Assembly: GCA_030695205.1 (NCBI GenBank)
Contig: JAUYTN010000019.1
Coordinates: 1-64,000 of the forward strand
Reading direction: 5' to 3'
Length of the DNA stretch: 64,000 nucleotides
DNA from: Burkholderiaceae bacterium
GTDB lineage: Bacteria > Pseudomonadota > Gammaproteobacteria > Burkholderiales > Burkholderiaceae_C
The position numbers and the translations under genes are program-made. The notes under the pieces are model-generated. The model saw only the letters and a list, made by a program, of their open reading frames with translations. It ran no database searches and was not told the origin of the DNA. Each line of letters begins with the position of its first letter. Position 1 is the stretch's first letter. Shown here piece by piece: positions 56,769 through 64,000 of this stretch.

Positions 56769-57941
56769 ATGGCCCCGCGCATCACCGGCACTTACATCAC
56801 ATCCACCACCACGGGTGAAGCCGTGCGCGCCTTTGTGCCCGCACCATTGCCGCCCGCAGCGCCCCCGCTGGACCCCAGCCACTTCGCCCCGGCCAACCGT
56901 GCGGCCGAAATGGCCCTGGCACGTTTGGCCGGGGTGGCGGGGCTGGTGCCGTCGGTGGAGGGGTTGCTGTACAGCGCCATCCGCAAAGAAGCGTTGCTGA
57001 CATCGCAAATTGAAGGGACCCAGGCCACGCTGGTTGACCTGTTCAACAACGAAGCAGGCCAAACCCTGGCCAACCCCGACGATGTGGAAGAAGTCACCAA
57101 CTACCTGCGCGCCTTCCACCATGTGCAAAGCCAGCTCCGCAGCCCCGACGGCCTGCCATTGAGCGTGCGCCTGCTGTGCCAGGCCCACCGCCTGCTGATG
57201 GACGGCGTGCGCGGCGCCGGGCGGCAACCCGGTGAGCTGCGCCAATCGCAAAACTGGATTGGCGGCACTCGGCCCGGCAACGCCGTTTTTGTGCCGCCCC
57301 CGCCCCAGCAGGTGCCCGGTTTGCTGGCCGATATGGAGCGCTTCATCCACCCACCGCTGGCCCATCCTGACAACGACGCAACCACATTGCCCCCGCTGGT
57401 GCGCATTGCACTGGTGCATGTGCAGTTTGAGACCATTCACCCTTTCCTGGATGGCAACGGGCGCATGGGCCGGTTGCTGATTGCGGCACTCATCGAGCAA
57501 TGGGGCCTGCTGCCCGAGCCCCTGATGTACGTCAGCGGTTTTCTCAAACAACACCAGGCCGAGTACTACCGCCGCTTGGGTGCCGTGCGCACCGATGGCG
57601 ACTGGGAGGGCTGGGTGGCCTTTTTTCTGGAGGGCGTGGCCGTGGCCGCCGAGCAGGCCGAGCGCAGCATCGTCTCGCTGGCCAGCCTCATCAACGCAGA
57701 CCGCCGCCGCCTGCTGCAAACACCCAGGGCCACCACCGCCAGCCTGCGCCTGTTCGAGCTGCTGCCCGCCATGCCCCGCTTCTCCATCGAACAGGTGCGC
57801 CAGCGGCTGGACACCACCTTCCCCACCGCCACCGCCGCCGTCAAGCTGCTGCAAGACCTGGGGCTGGTCACCGAGCAAACCGGCCAGAAAAAACACCGCC
57901 TGTTCAGCTACGAGGGGTATGTGGCGTTGCTGAGTGATTGA
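56769..57941 (+). CDS. Fic-family AMP-transferase, class II
   Basis: 390 residues. An N-terminal inhibitory motif TSQIEG with E82 identifies a class II Fic protein, whose own glutamate blocks the ATP site. The catalytic loop HPFLDGNGRMGR begins at H224. A winged-helix domain closes the C-terminus (about 320-390, RFSIEQVRQRLDTTFPTATA). Fic enzymes attach AMP to target proteins. The gene has its own operator-like inverted repeat and is 63 bp upstream of a DUF4143 ATPase. No anti-toxin partner is adjacent, which fits class II. Confidence 0.93.
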   Translation: MAPRITGTYITSTTTGEAVRAFVPAPLPPAAPPLDPSHFAPANRAAEMALARLAGVAGLVPSVEGLLYSAIRKEALLTSQIEGTQATLVDLFNNEAGQTLANPDDVEEVTNYLRAFHHVQSQLRSPDGLPLSVRLLCQAHRLLMDGVRGAGRQPGELRQSQNWIGGTRPGNAVFVPPPPQQVPGLLADMERFIHPPLAHPDNDATTLPPLVRIALVHVQFETIHPFLDGNGRMGRLLIAALIEQWGLLPEPLMYVSGFLKQHQAEYYRRLGAVRTDGDWEGWVAFFLEGVAVAAEQAERSIVSLASLINADRRRLLQTPRATTASLRLFELLPAMPRFSIEQVRQRLDTTFPTATAAVKLLQDLGLVTEQTGQKKHRLFSYEGYVALLSD

Positions 57942-58004
57942 CGGCATGCACACCGCAGCCCACAAAACACCAAAATTCGAACGTTAGGTGTATGATTTTC
58001 GGCA

Positions 58005-59186
58005 ATGATACCGCGCCACATCGAATCTACCCTGCGCCAGCGCCTCACCAGCGGCGTGCCCGCTGCCGTGCTGCTGGGTCCGCGCCAGGTGGGCAAAACC
58101 ACACTGGCGCGCCAAATTGCCGCCACCTGGCCCACCGGCGCGGTGTATTTGGACCTGGAGCGCCCGTCTGACCGCCGCCGCCTCGACGATGCCGAGGCCT
58201 ACCTGCGCGCCCAGGCCCCCAAGCTGGTGGTGATTGACGAAATCCACCGCGCGCCCGAACTGTTTGCCCTGCTGCGCAGCCTGATTGACGAGCGCCGCGA
58301 ACAAGGCCAGCGCTTCGGGCACTTTCTGCTGCTGGGCTCTGCCGCCATGGAGCTGATGCGCCAGTCCAGCGAAACCCTGGCCGGGCGCGTGGCCTACCTC
58401 GACATGGCCCCCATGTCCCAACCTGAAGTCACCGCAGCCGGATTGCCCCCTGCGCAGCTGTGGGTGCGCGGCGGCTTCCCCGACAGCTTGCTGGCCAGCG
58501 ACGATGCCCACAGCCTGGCCTGGCGCCAGGACTTTGTGCGCTCGTACCTGGAGCGCGACGTGCCCATGTTTGCCCCCCGCATGCCCGCCGAAACCCTGGG
58601 CCGCTTGTGGACCATGCTGGCGCACCACCAGGGTGGCCTGCTCAACCAGGCCCAACTGGCTGCCAGCCTGGGCGTGAGTGCGCCTGCTGTGGGCCGCTAC
58701 ATCGACCTGCTGGCCGACCTGCACCTGGTGCGCCGCCTCATGCCCTGGGCCACCAACGTGGGCAAGCGACTGGTCAAAACGCCCAAGGTGTACGTGCGCG
58801 ACAGCGGGCTGGTGCACGCCCTGCTGGACTTGGCCACCGAGCACCACGTGCTCGGCCACCCCGTGGCCGGTGCCAGTTACGAAGGCCATGTGCTGGAAAC
58901 CTTGCTGCAACACATCGGCCCCGGTCGCAAACCCCACTTCTACCGCACCCATGACGGCGCGGAAATCGACCTGCTGCTTTCGCGTGGCGGCCAGCCTGAC
59001 GTGGCCATTGAAGTGAAACGCTCAAGCGCCCCGTCGCTCGACCGGGGCTTTGGCCAAGCGTGCGACGACCTCGGCGTGCAGCGCCGCTACGTGGTGTACC
59101 CGGGCACCGAGCAGTTTCCGCTGCGCCATGGTGCCCAAGCCATCGGGTTGGACAGCATGGTGCAGGAGCTGCTGGAGACGGGTTGA
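58005..59186 (+). CDS. AAA-type ATPase with DUF4143 nuclease-like domain
   Basis: 393 residues. Walker A GPRQVGKT is at 25-32; Walker B LVVIDEIH has D78 and E79. The C-terminal DUF4143 region (about 215-380) contains DGAEIDLLLSRGG and AIEVKRSSAPS, a restriction-endonuclease-like core. This family is widespread and often next to toxins or mobile genes; its function is unknown. The start at 58005 follows a TATGAT-like -10 box. A broken relative lies at 61479-61780. Confidence 0.9.
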   Translation: MIPRHIESTLRQRLTSGVPAAVLLGPRQVGKTTLARQIAATWPTGAVYLDLERPSDRRRLDDAEAYLRAQAPKLVVIDEIHRAPELFALLRSLIDERREQGQRFGHFLLLGSAAMELMRQSSETLAGRVAYLDMAPMSQPEVTAAGLPPAQLWVRGGFPDSLLASDDAHSLAWRQDFVRSYLERDVPMFAPRMPAETLGRLWTMLAHHQGGLLNQAQLAASLGVSAPAVGRYIDLLADLHLVRRLMPWATNVGKRLVKTPKVYVRDSGLVHALLDLATEHHVLGHPVAGASYEGHVLETLLQHIGPGRKPHFYRTHDGAEIDLLLSRGGQPDVAIEVKRSSAPSLDRGFGQACDDLGVQRRYVVYPGTEQFPLRHGAQAIGLDSMVQELLETG

Positions 59187-59194
59187 GGGCCTGT

Positions 59195-59252
59195 TTTGCA
59201 ATAGCAAAGAATGACGCCAATCAAGCGATGGAGGCCATTTTTGCTTGATAAA
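59195..59252 (+). repeat. Interspersed repeat copy 7
   Basis: TAGCA at 59202-59206, 16 bases, AAGCG at 59223-59227, then atggaggcc and a T-rich tail. Together with copy 8 it has a one-base shorter spacer and shares aagaatga, so the two form a sub-type. Confidence 0.75.
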
Positions 59253-59476
59253 TAAGTGCAAATATGGCGGCATTGTCGGGCAGCTGATGCTGCGCGTTGT
59301 GGCGCGATCTATTGAATCGCGCCACCTGAAGTGGCGCAATTCCCCCGCGTTGCCGTCGATGCGCAAACTGCAACAGGTGACGGTGCGCGCCAACCACGTC
59401 AACCCAAACCGCTGCGCCTCGGCGCACTGCGCGGCACCGCCGCCACACCCACCTCGCCGTCCAGCAGCGCCTGGTC
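59253..59476. other. Gene-poor stretch with a hairpin
   Basis: No supported gene. A perfect inverted repeat gtggcgcgat / atcgcgccac (59299-59325, seven-base loop) is the only structure seen; what it does is unknown. It has no T-tract. Confidence 0.5.
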
Positions 59477-59720
59477 TTACTCGGCCTCTGGCCACAAGGC
59501 CGGGAAGTAAAAGCGCAGCGCGTGGCGCGGGATGGCAAACCGCAGGCTGCCGTAGGGCGAGTCGGTGGTGACGAAGCCGCGGTTCAGCAGTGCCGACAAG
59601 TTGGCCGTGGCCACCCGCTCGCCCAGGCCGGTCATGGCCTTGAACTGCGTCCGCCCCAGCTCGCCTTGCGTGGCGAACAGGTATCTGCAGGATTCAAAAC
59701 AGCCACACTGACCATTTGGT
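59477..59720 (-). pseudogene. Fic-type protein, C-terminal fragment
   Basis: On the minus strand YLFATQGELGRTQFKAMTGL, then VATANLSALLNRGFVTTDSP and RHALRFYFPALWPEAE. This is the winged-helix end seen in Fic proteins of another subgroup. The catalytic part is absent; the upstream 15-20 codons are unrelated. It is a remnant, not derived from the intact fic at 56769. Confidence 0.7.
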
Positions 59721-59845
59721 GCTAGGTTTGAATGAAGGCTGGCCATGACGTGCACCGGTGCTGCCAAATGCCATCAACCCCGCGCCGGGGCGCTGACAAA
59801 ACCAACCTCACTACCGCCGAAATGTCGGCGTGCAGCGTGGGCCGG

Positions 59846-60229
59846 TTACCAGTAGCGGGCTTTGTCAGGAATGACCCAGCGCACGCCGCCGCGCGGGTCG
59901 GGTAGGTCACCCGCAAAGCGGGGAATGAGGTGAATGTGCAGGTGCGGCACGGTCTGCCCCGCAGCCGGGCCGTCGTTGATGCCAATGTTGTAGCCAGCGG
60001 GCGCGAACTCGGCCTCGGTGCCCAGCTTGGCCTCGGCCAGCAGCGCCATCAGTCCGTTGCGCTCGTCATCGGTCAGGTCGAAGAACGACCCGATGTGGCG
60101 TTTGGGGATGACCAGCGTGTGGCCGGGGGACACCGGGAACGTATCGCGGATGACCCAGCCCACGTCGTTGGACAGCAGGATGCGTTCGGGTGGAAGGTGG
60201 CAGAAGGGGCAAGGGGTTGATGGGGCCAT
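59846..60229 (-). CDS. HIT-family hydrolase
   Basis: 127 residues with the histidine triad HLHIHLIPR (H96, H98, H100). CPFC at the N-terminus and HTLVIPKRHIGSFFDLT are usual. HIT proteins hydrolyse AMP conjugates such as AMP-lysine or dinucleoside polyphosphates; the Hint/Fhit-like sub-type cannot be set. The start at 60229 is clear. It lies 16 bp downstream of the DUF3883 gene in the same direction. Confidence 0.92.
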   Translation of the reverse strand: MAPSTPCPFCHLPPERILLSNDVGWVIRDTFPVSPGHTLVIPKRHIGSFFDLTDDERNGLMALLAEAKLGTEAEFAPAGYNIGINDGPAAGQTVPHLHIHLIPRFAGDLPDPRGGVRWVIPDKARYW

Positions 60230-60245
60230 GGCTCGCCGCTACTTG

Positions 60246-61091
60246 TCAACTGAAGCTGGCCCGGTAAGACACCGGGTCGAGCAAGCAGTGGTTGGAAATT
60301 TCTCCTGCCAGATCGAATAGACGCGGTTGTTTGCGGAACTCAAACAGACGGTAAAGGTGGAACTGCTGCGCTGCTGTGCGCGAAAAGGACAGTTCATTCT
60401 TCGACACGAAGAAAGGCGTGTCCTTGCCGAAGGCAGTGGTTTTGACCTCGATGAAGCGTTCACGACCGTCAGGTTCGAAAGACAAAACGTCGTAGCCCAG
60501 GCCATCTCCCTTGGATTGCGCCACGTGCTCCACCCGATCCGCCAATGCGCACTGGCCGATTGCGTTCAGCCGCCAATGTTCAAACTGAAGCACGAACTCT
60601 TCCCCAGCCAAGCCCAAAGACTGGTTCTGGGCTTCTCGTTCCAGATAGTCCCGTTTGATTCCTGGCTTGTTCCATTGCCATTCTGGTTGCACTTCGGCAA
60701 CCTTCAGTTGTCGGACGGGGGCTTGTGTGACGGTGTGCGCAAAATCCGCACCGAGTGGCGTGACTGCAGGTTGTTGGACTGCAGCCAATGCAGCCTGATC
60801 CAGCAAAGAGCGTTGTTGGAGTTGACCCGTGACAACGTCGACCAACATGGCCTGATAGTTGGAACGAGGCTTGTAGCCTCGGATGTACGGAAATCCCAGT
60901 TGAATGAGTACCGCGCTGATGTTGCAATGCTTGAATTCGATGGAAGCTTCAGGGCGCTGGTTGAGCTTGCCTTGCAAACGCCGCCGGTGCTCCGCCTTGC
61001 TGTAACTTTGTCCCGCCAATTCCAAGGTAAGCATTTGCAGATGGTCTGCCACGATGGCTTCGACTTCTTCGTTTGACCAGTGGGTGGACAT
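60246..61091 (-). CDS. DUF3883-domain protein
   Basis: 281 residues. The N-terminal half (about 1-120) is a helical region (WSNEEVEAIVADHLQMLTLE). The DUF3883 domain (about 170-265) has GLGYDVLSFEPDG and RFIEVKTTAFGK, a PD-(D/E)xK-like nuclease core with Asp and the E-V-K triplet, then FFVSKNEL. DUF3883 is found in restriction and defence proteins. It is followed by a HIT gene. The fragments on its other side suggest a defence island that has partly decayed. Confidence 0.85.
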   Translation of the reverse strand: MSTHWSNEEVEAIVADHLQMLTLELAGQSYSKAEHRRRLQGKLNQRPEASIEFKHCNISAVLIQLGFPYIRGYKPRSNYQAMLVDVVTGQLQQRSLLDQAALAAVQQPAVTPLGADFAHTVTQAPVRQLKVAEVQPEWQWNKPGIKRDYLEREAQNQSLGLAGEEFVLQFEHWRLNAIGQCALADRVEHVAQSKGDGLGYDVLSFEPDGRERFIEVKTTAFGKDTPFFVSKNELSFSRTAAQQFHLYRLFEFRKQPRLFDLAGEISNHCLLDPVSYRASFS

Positions 61092-61202
61092 CAGAGTTGG
61101 GAGGGGCGTGTTTCAATTTGTGGGAAAGTGCATCAAGGTTACCCGACGCCAATGAGGGTCAGGGTGACTCAATCCGTCTGTTACCGCAGCAAGCTTATGT
61201 CA

Positions 61203-61340
61203 CGGCAAATCCACCTGTTTGTGCGTGACACCAAGCTGAGCCAAGGCACCGCCGCGCCGTTCACGTACCACGGGCGCGCCAACTACGTGAGCCACGAAGG
61301 CAGCGTACCCATGAGCGTCACGCTGGCTTTGCAGGGTTGA
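61203..61340 (+). pseudogene. DUF3427-type helicase, C-terminal fragment
   Basis: RQIHLFVRDTKLSQGTAAPF, YHGRANYVSHEG and PMSVTLALQG then stop. This matches the end of the DUF3427 domain found at the C-terminus of defence-type superfamily 2 helicases. Only about 45 residues remain; no upstream reading frame with homology was seen. Confidence 0.65.
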
Positions 61341-61395
61341 TGCCGGTCAATGATGCTTGTGTTGACGCTGCGAAGCAGGCTGGAACGCTTTCGTA

Positions 61396-61450
61396 AACCA
61401 TAGCTAAGAATGAGGCCATTAAAGCGTTAGAGGTATATTTTGATCGCAAA
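61396..61450 (+). repeat. Interspersed repeat copy 8
   Basis: TAGCT at 61401-61405, 16 bases, AAGCG at 61422-61426, then ttagagg and a T-rich tail. Same sub-type as copy 7. Confidence 0.75.
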
Positions 61451-61478
61451 TCACGGCAAAGTGCTCAGTGCTTGAAGA

Positions 61479-61780
61479 TCATTTGCCAGCCCCAACCGCC
61501 AGCGTTTGCATGGCCACCTGCAAGGGCATGGCCTCGATGCCGTCGCGCATGGGGTACGCCTCTGCGCCCGGGTACACCAACCATTTCCTGCTGGGCTGAA
61601 TGTCGGCGCATGCGCTGTGAAAGCCCTGCTCCACCTTGGGTGCGGTGCTGCGCTTGATTTCAATGGCCCAGTGTTCGCCGGTGGGCCAGGTCAACAACAG
61701 GTCAATTTCTGCACCTGCACCGCTGCGGTAGAAGCTGGGAACAACGCCCGCTGGGGCCACACCCAGCAGGCGTTCAATCA
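61479..61780 (-). pseudogene. DUF4143 ATPase, C-terminal fragment
   Basis: The minus-strand frame reads GVVPSFYRSGAGAEIDLLL, then AIEIKRSTAPKVEQGFHSAC and RKWLVYPGAEAYPM. It aligns with the C-terminus of the intact ATPase at 58005-59186 (FYRTHDGAEIDLLL, AIEVKRSSAPS). The P-loop half is missing. Sequence identity is modest, so this is a remnant of a different family member, not a recent copy. The frame runs on upstream to 61847 without homology. Confidence 0.8.
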
Positions 61781-61995
61781 CTCGTCTCAACGTCAACCGC
61801 CTCATGCCCCGCCTCGGCCAGCGCAGCTGCGATGTCGCCCGGGTCAATCATGCGGGTGTGTTCGGCCCAGGCACGGTGCTGGGCCAGGTCCACCCCGGCG
61901 TTGCTGATGCAGGGCAGGTCTTGCAACTCGAACATCACGGCCTCGGCATCGGCCTGTGTGATCATGGTGGGTAGGGTGAAGGTGGTGGTGGGCAT
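61774..61995 (-). CDS. Small HMA-like protein lacking the metal-binding Cys pair
   Basis: 73 residues: MPTTTFTLPTMITQADAEAV, then LPCISNAGVDLAQHRAWAEH and DIAAALAEAGHEA. The pattern of beta-alpha-beta with DIxAAxxxAG resembles the heavy-metal-associated fold. Where CxxC should be it has MITQ, so copper binding is unlikely. It may be a divergent or decayed member. The start at 61995 is used. It overlaps the upstream edge of the DUF4143 remnant frame. Confidence 0.55.
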   Translation of the reverse strand: MPTTTFTLPTMITQADAEAVMFELQDLPCISNAGVDLAQHRAWAEHTRMIDPGDIAAALAEAGHEAVDVETSD

Positions 61996-62143
61996 GGGGT
62001 GTCGTTGGTTGGTACGGTGTTCACTATCTTCACACGTCAGGCTAGCGCGCCGGGCCATTCCCCTCGCCCGGCAGGGCCCACACCAGGCCCGTTACCCTGA
62101 CAGGCAAGTGATTGCCACCGATTGTTTTTGAAAGGCTCCGTAC

Positions 62144-62779
62144 ATGGTTCTTCCCCCCGCAGGCTCTTGTGCTGTTTCACCGCTTGTTACCCGTCGCCGC
62201 CTGCTGCAGGCCGGGGCGCTGGGTGCCCTGGCCGGTGTGGCCGCCAGCCCCTTGCTGGGCAGCGAGCTGGCGGCGGGCGACGACGTCGCTGCGCTGCTGC
62301 GCCGGGGCGGGGTGGTGGTGGCGTTTCGGCATGCGCTGGCACCGGGCACGTTTGACCCGCCCAACTTCAGGCTGGGCGACTGCAGCACCCAGCGCAACCT
62401 GAGCGCCGAGGGCCGCGATCAGGCGCGGCGCATGGGGGCGTGGTTTGCAACGCAAGGCCTGCTGCCCGAAGCGGTGCGCAGCAGCCCCTGGTGCCGCTGC
62501 ATGGACACGGCCAGGCTGGCGTTTGGCCGGGCACAGGTCTGGAGTGCGCTGGGGTCGCCCGTGGGCAGCCCCGAGACCACCACCGCTGACAGGCTGGCGC
62601 AGCTGCGCGCCGCCCTGGTCAAGGCCAACCAGCGGCCGGGCCGCTTTGCGGTGTGGGTAACGCACATGTTTGTGCTGGCCGACCTGGCGGGGGCCAACAC
62701 CACCTCCGGCGAGGGGCTGGTGCTGCAGGCCGATGCAGCCGGCCAGCCGGTGGTGTTGGGGCGGTTGCTGGTGGCGTAG
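62144..62779 (+). CDS. Histidine-phosphatase-family protein with Tat signal
   Basis: 211 residues. The N-terminus has TRRRLLQAGALGALAG, a twin-arginine export signal. The phosphatase core has FRHALAPG (R62, H63) where the family usually has RHG, then VRSSPWCRCMDTA and the second catalytic His in WVTHMFVLADL. The phosphate pocket seems complete. It would act in the periplasm on an unknown phosphoester. The start at 62144 gives the full signal. It is convergent with the partial hipA gene, 10 bp between stops. Confidence 0.85.
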   Translation: MVLPPAGSCAVSPLVTRRRLLQAGALGALAGVAASPLLGSELAAGDDVAALLRRGGVVVAFRHALAPGTFDPPNFRLGDCSTQRNLSAEGRDQARRMGAWFATQGLLPEAVRSSPWCRCMDTARLAFGRAQVWSALGSPVGSPETTTADRLAQLRAALVKANQRPGRFAVWVTHMFVLADLAGANTTSGEGLVLQADAAGQPVVLGRLLVA

Positions 62780-62789
62780 CCTCGGCGGT

Positions 62790-64000
62790 TCATGGCTGGA
62801 GCGGACCACTGAACGGACTTTTGCGGACCGATCGACCTGTCTTGCCGCCTTTTGCAATGGGGTTTGAAAAACGCGCGGGACCAAAGCCCTGGCGCTGAGC
62901 AAGCAATTCGTTGCCATCAATGAACGCAGCCAAGTGGCCAATGTCAGCGTCAGCAACGCCCACTTGCGCAAAGTGCGCTTGCCAGGTATTGACCACCGCA
63001 ATCACCTGAGCCACTGCCTGCGCCGCCTCGGTGGGTGTCAGACCAAAGGCTTCGCATTCGGACATGGCGTTGTCCAGCGTGGAATCGCGGCCATGCGCGC
63101 CGCAAATGAACTCCTGGTAACCCTGGCCGGAATTGGATGGCAGCACGTCGTAGGCGGGGGCCAGCTTCAGCCTGCCGTTGGCGTGGGGGTTGACGACCAG
63201 CAGGGCGTGGTTTTTTTCGTGGTCGTCGGTGTTGTCCATCAGGATGTTGAACACCATGCGCCTGAACAGTTCGTGTGCGTCGCGCAGGTTCTGGCCGTCT
63301 TGTGCCACACCCACCCGGCGCAGGATGCGGGCCAGCTCCGGGTAGCCCAATTGGGGCTCTGTGCCTGCGGGCGTGGCTGCGCGAATGGCGGTGCCCGCCG
63401 AAATGCTGTGGACGCGTTGGCCACCAGTCAGGCGGTCAAAGCGGCGTATGGCCACGGCATTGAATCCCACCAGCGGCACCAGCTGCGTGGTGGCCACCGC
63501 AATGCCTGCCTGCGCTGCCAGGGTCATGGTGGCGTGTTCGACCAGAGGGGTGTCCACAGGTTCGTTGTTGAAGAATTTGATGACCCAGGGCTCTCCACCG
63601 ATGTCAATCAGCGCTTTGGGCTTGGCACCGCCCAGCGGGCTGCCACCCCCGGCGATGATGCGGGCCTCCAGCTCGGTCAGTGGCTCGGCCGCTTCGATCT
63701 TGCCTACCACCTCGCTCAAGCGCTGGGCATCGGGCAAGCGGGGCAGTGGGCCGCCTGGGCGGGGCTGGTAGCTGTTGGCGGAGGTAGACACGCCCAGTGC
63801 GCCAAAGCGGTCGTCGCCTGCGTAGTACAGGTACTCCATCAGCGACAGGCGCTTGGGTTTGTCCACAAACCGGATGACTTTTTCGCCCCAGCGGTCGGGC
63901 CTGGCATCGTCAACCGCACCCACGGCACGCTGTGCGTCGGCCGACAGGCGAGCGGGTGGCAAAAACTCGGTGTCCACCAGTGGCAGGTCTTCGCTCAGGG
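62790..64000 (-). CDS. hipA: HipA-like kinase, partial (5' end outside window)
   Basis: At least 403 residues; the frame is open to the window edge (LSEDLPLVDTEFLPPARL). Kinase motifs are SPLGGAKPKALI (ATP loop), WVIKFFNNE (Lys), MDNTDDHEKNHALL (catalytic) and APAYDVLPS. It belongs to the HipA family but is clearly distinct from the protein at 20679-22067. A GTG at 63977 could start translation, yet the frame and family length suggest the true start is beyond 64000. Whether a HipB partner is upstream cannot be seen. Confidence 0.9.
   Translation of the reverse strand, partial: LSEDLPLVDTEFLPPARLSADAQRAVGAVDDARPDRWGEKVIRFVDKPKRLSLMEYLYYAGDDRFGALGVSTSANSYQPRPGGPLPRLPDAQRLSEVVGKIEAAEPLTELEARIIAGGGSPLGGAKPKALIDIGGEPWVIKFFNNEPVDTPLVEHATMTLAAQAGIAVATTQLVPLVGFNAVAIRRFDRLTGGQRVHSISAGTAIRAATPAGTEPQLGYPELARILRRVGVAQDGQNLRDAHELFRRMVFNILMDNTDDHEKNHALLVVNPHANGRLKLAPAYDVLPSNSGQGYQEFICGAHGRDSTLDNAMSECEAFGLTPTEAAQAVAQVIAVVNTWQAHFAQVGVADADIGHLAAFIDGNELLAQRQGFGPARFSNPIAKGGKTGRSVRKSPFSGPLQP

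Noticed and set aside
57960-58004. Strong sigma-70 promoter before the DUF4143 ATPase
   Set aside because: A TATGAT box is present at 57991-57996, but no good -35 box lies at the right distance, so it is not listed as a promoter.

Overview
This is a 64 kb stretch of a GC-rich chromosome with dense, mostly operonic gene order. Protein content (recA-recX, sucCD, a tkt-gap pair, homoserine dehydrogenase, TctE/QseC-like two-component genes, CoA-disulfide-reductase fusions, a birA-SPOR pair) suggests a betaproteobacterium of the order Burkholderiales, most likely family Comamonadaceae (Rhodoferax/Acidovorax/Polaromonas-like). That placement is inferred from protein character; no rRNA or tRNA gene was seen.

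Layout. 1-2803: the tail of a group II intron maturase, cut by a complete IS21-family element (istA/istB); its other end cuts a WYL regulator. 3578-12784: metabolic genes, namely two VOC proteins, a MOSC protein, an OYE-like oxidoreductase, a lactate permease next to a D-lactate-type dehydrogenase, aminopeptidase P, MurU and a frameshifted speD. 13491-17823: a lipoprotein, transketolase and GAPDH. 17826-23135: an accessory patch with a VapBC-like pair, an IS5 remnant, a second 3' end of gap, a type IV pilin with a sigma-54-like promoter, a hipBA module and a Fic gene that has lost its catalytic core.

23266-32974 is the most striking region: six tightly packed genes on the minus strand. They encode a CHASE2 Ser/Thr kinase, a PP2C phosphatase, a tandem FHA protein, a CHASE2 nucleotide cyclase, a metallo-beta-lactamase-fold cyclic-nucleotide phosphodiesterase, and a GAF-domain PilB/GspE-type ATPase. 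Together they could form one membrane signalling circuit that joins protein phosphorylation and a cyclic nucleotide to a secretion or pilus motor.

33217-50441 is largely core: sucCD, argC, recA-recX, a two-component system, topoisomerase III, a SET-domain methyltransferase overlapping birA, a SPOR protein, a frameshifted acetyltransferase, a cytochrome c and homoserine dehydrogenase. The last is preceded by what looks like a transcription attenuator, with a leader peptide rich in Met, Thr and Ile codons. 50782-64000 holds a nucleotidyltransferase-fold protein, a four-domain sulfur-transfer flavoprotein, a glutathione peroxidase next to a BLUF photoreceptor, an intact Fic protein and DUF4143 ATPase, and then a graveyard of toxin, helicase and ATPase fragments that ends in a second, partial HipA.

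An interspersed repeat of about 50-60 bp is present in at least eight places. Its core is TAGCW, then 16 or 17 bases, then AAGCG (AAGCT in one copy), with an A/T-rich tail. Seven copies are intergenic and one sits in frame inside murU.
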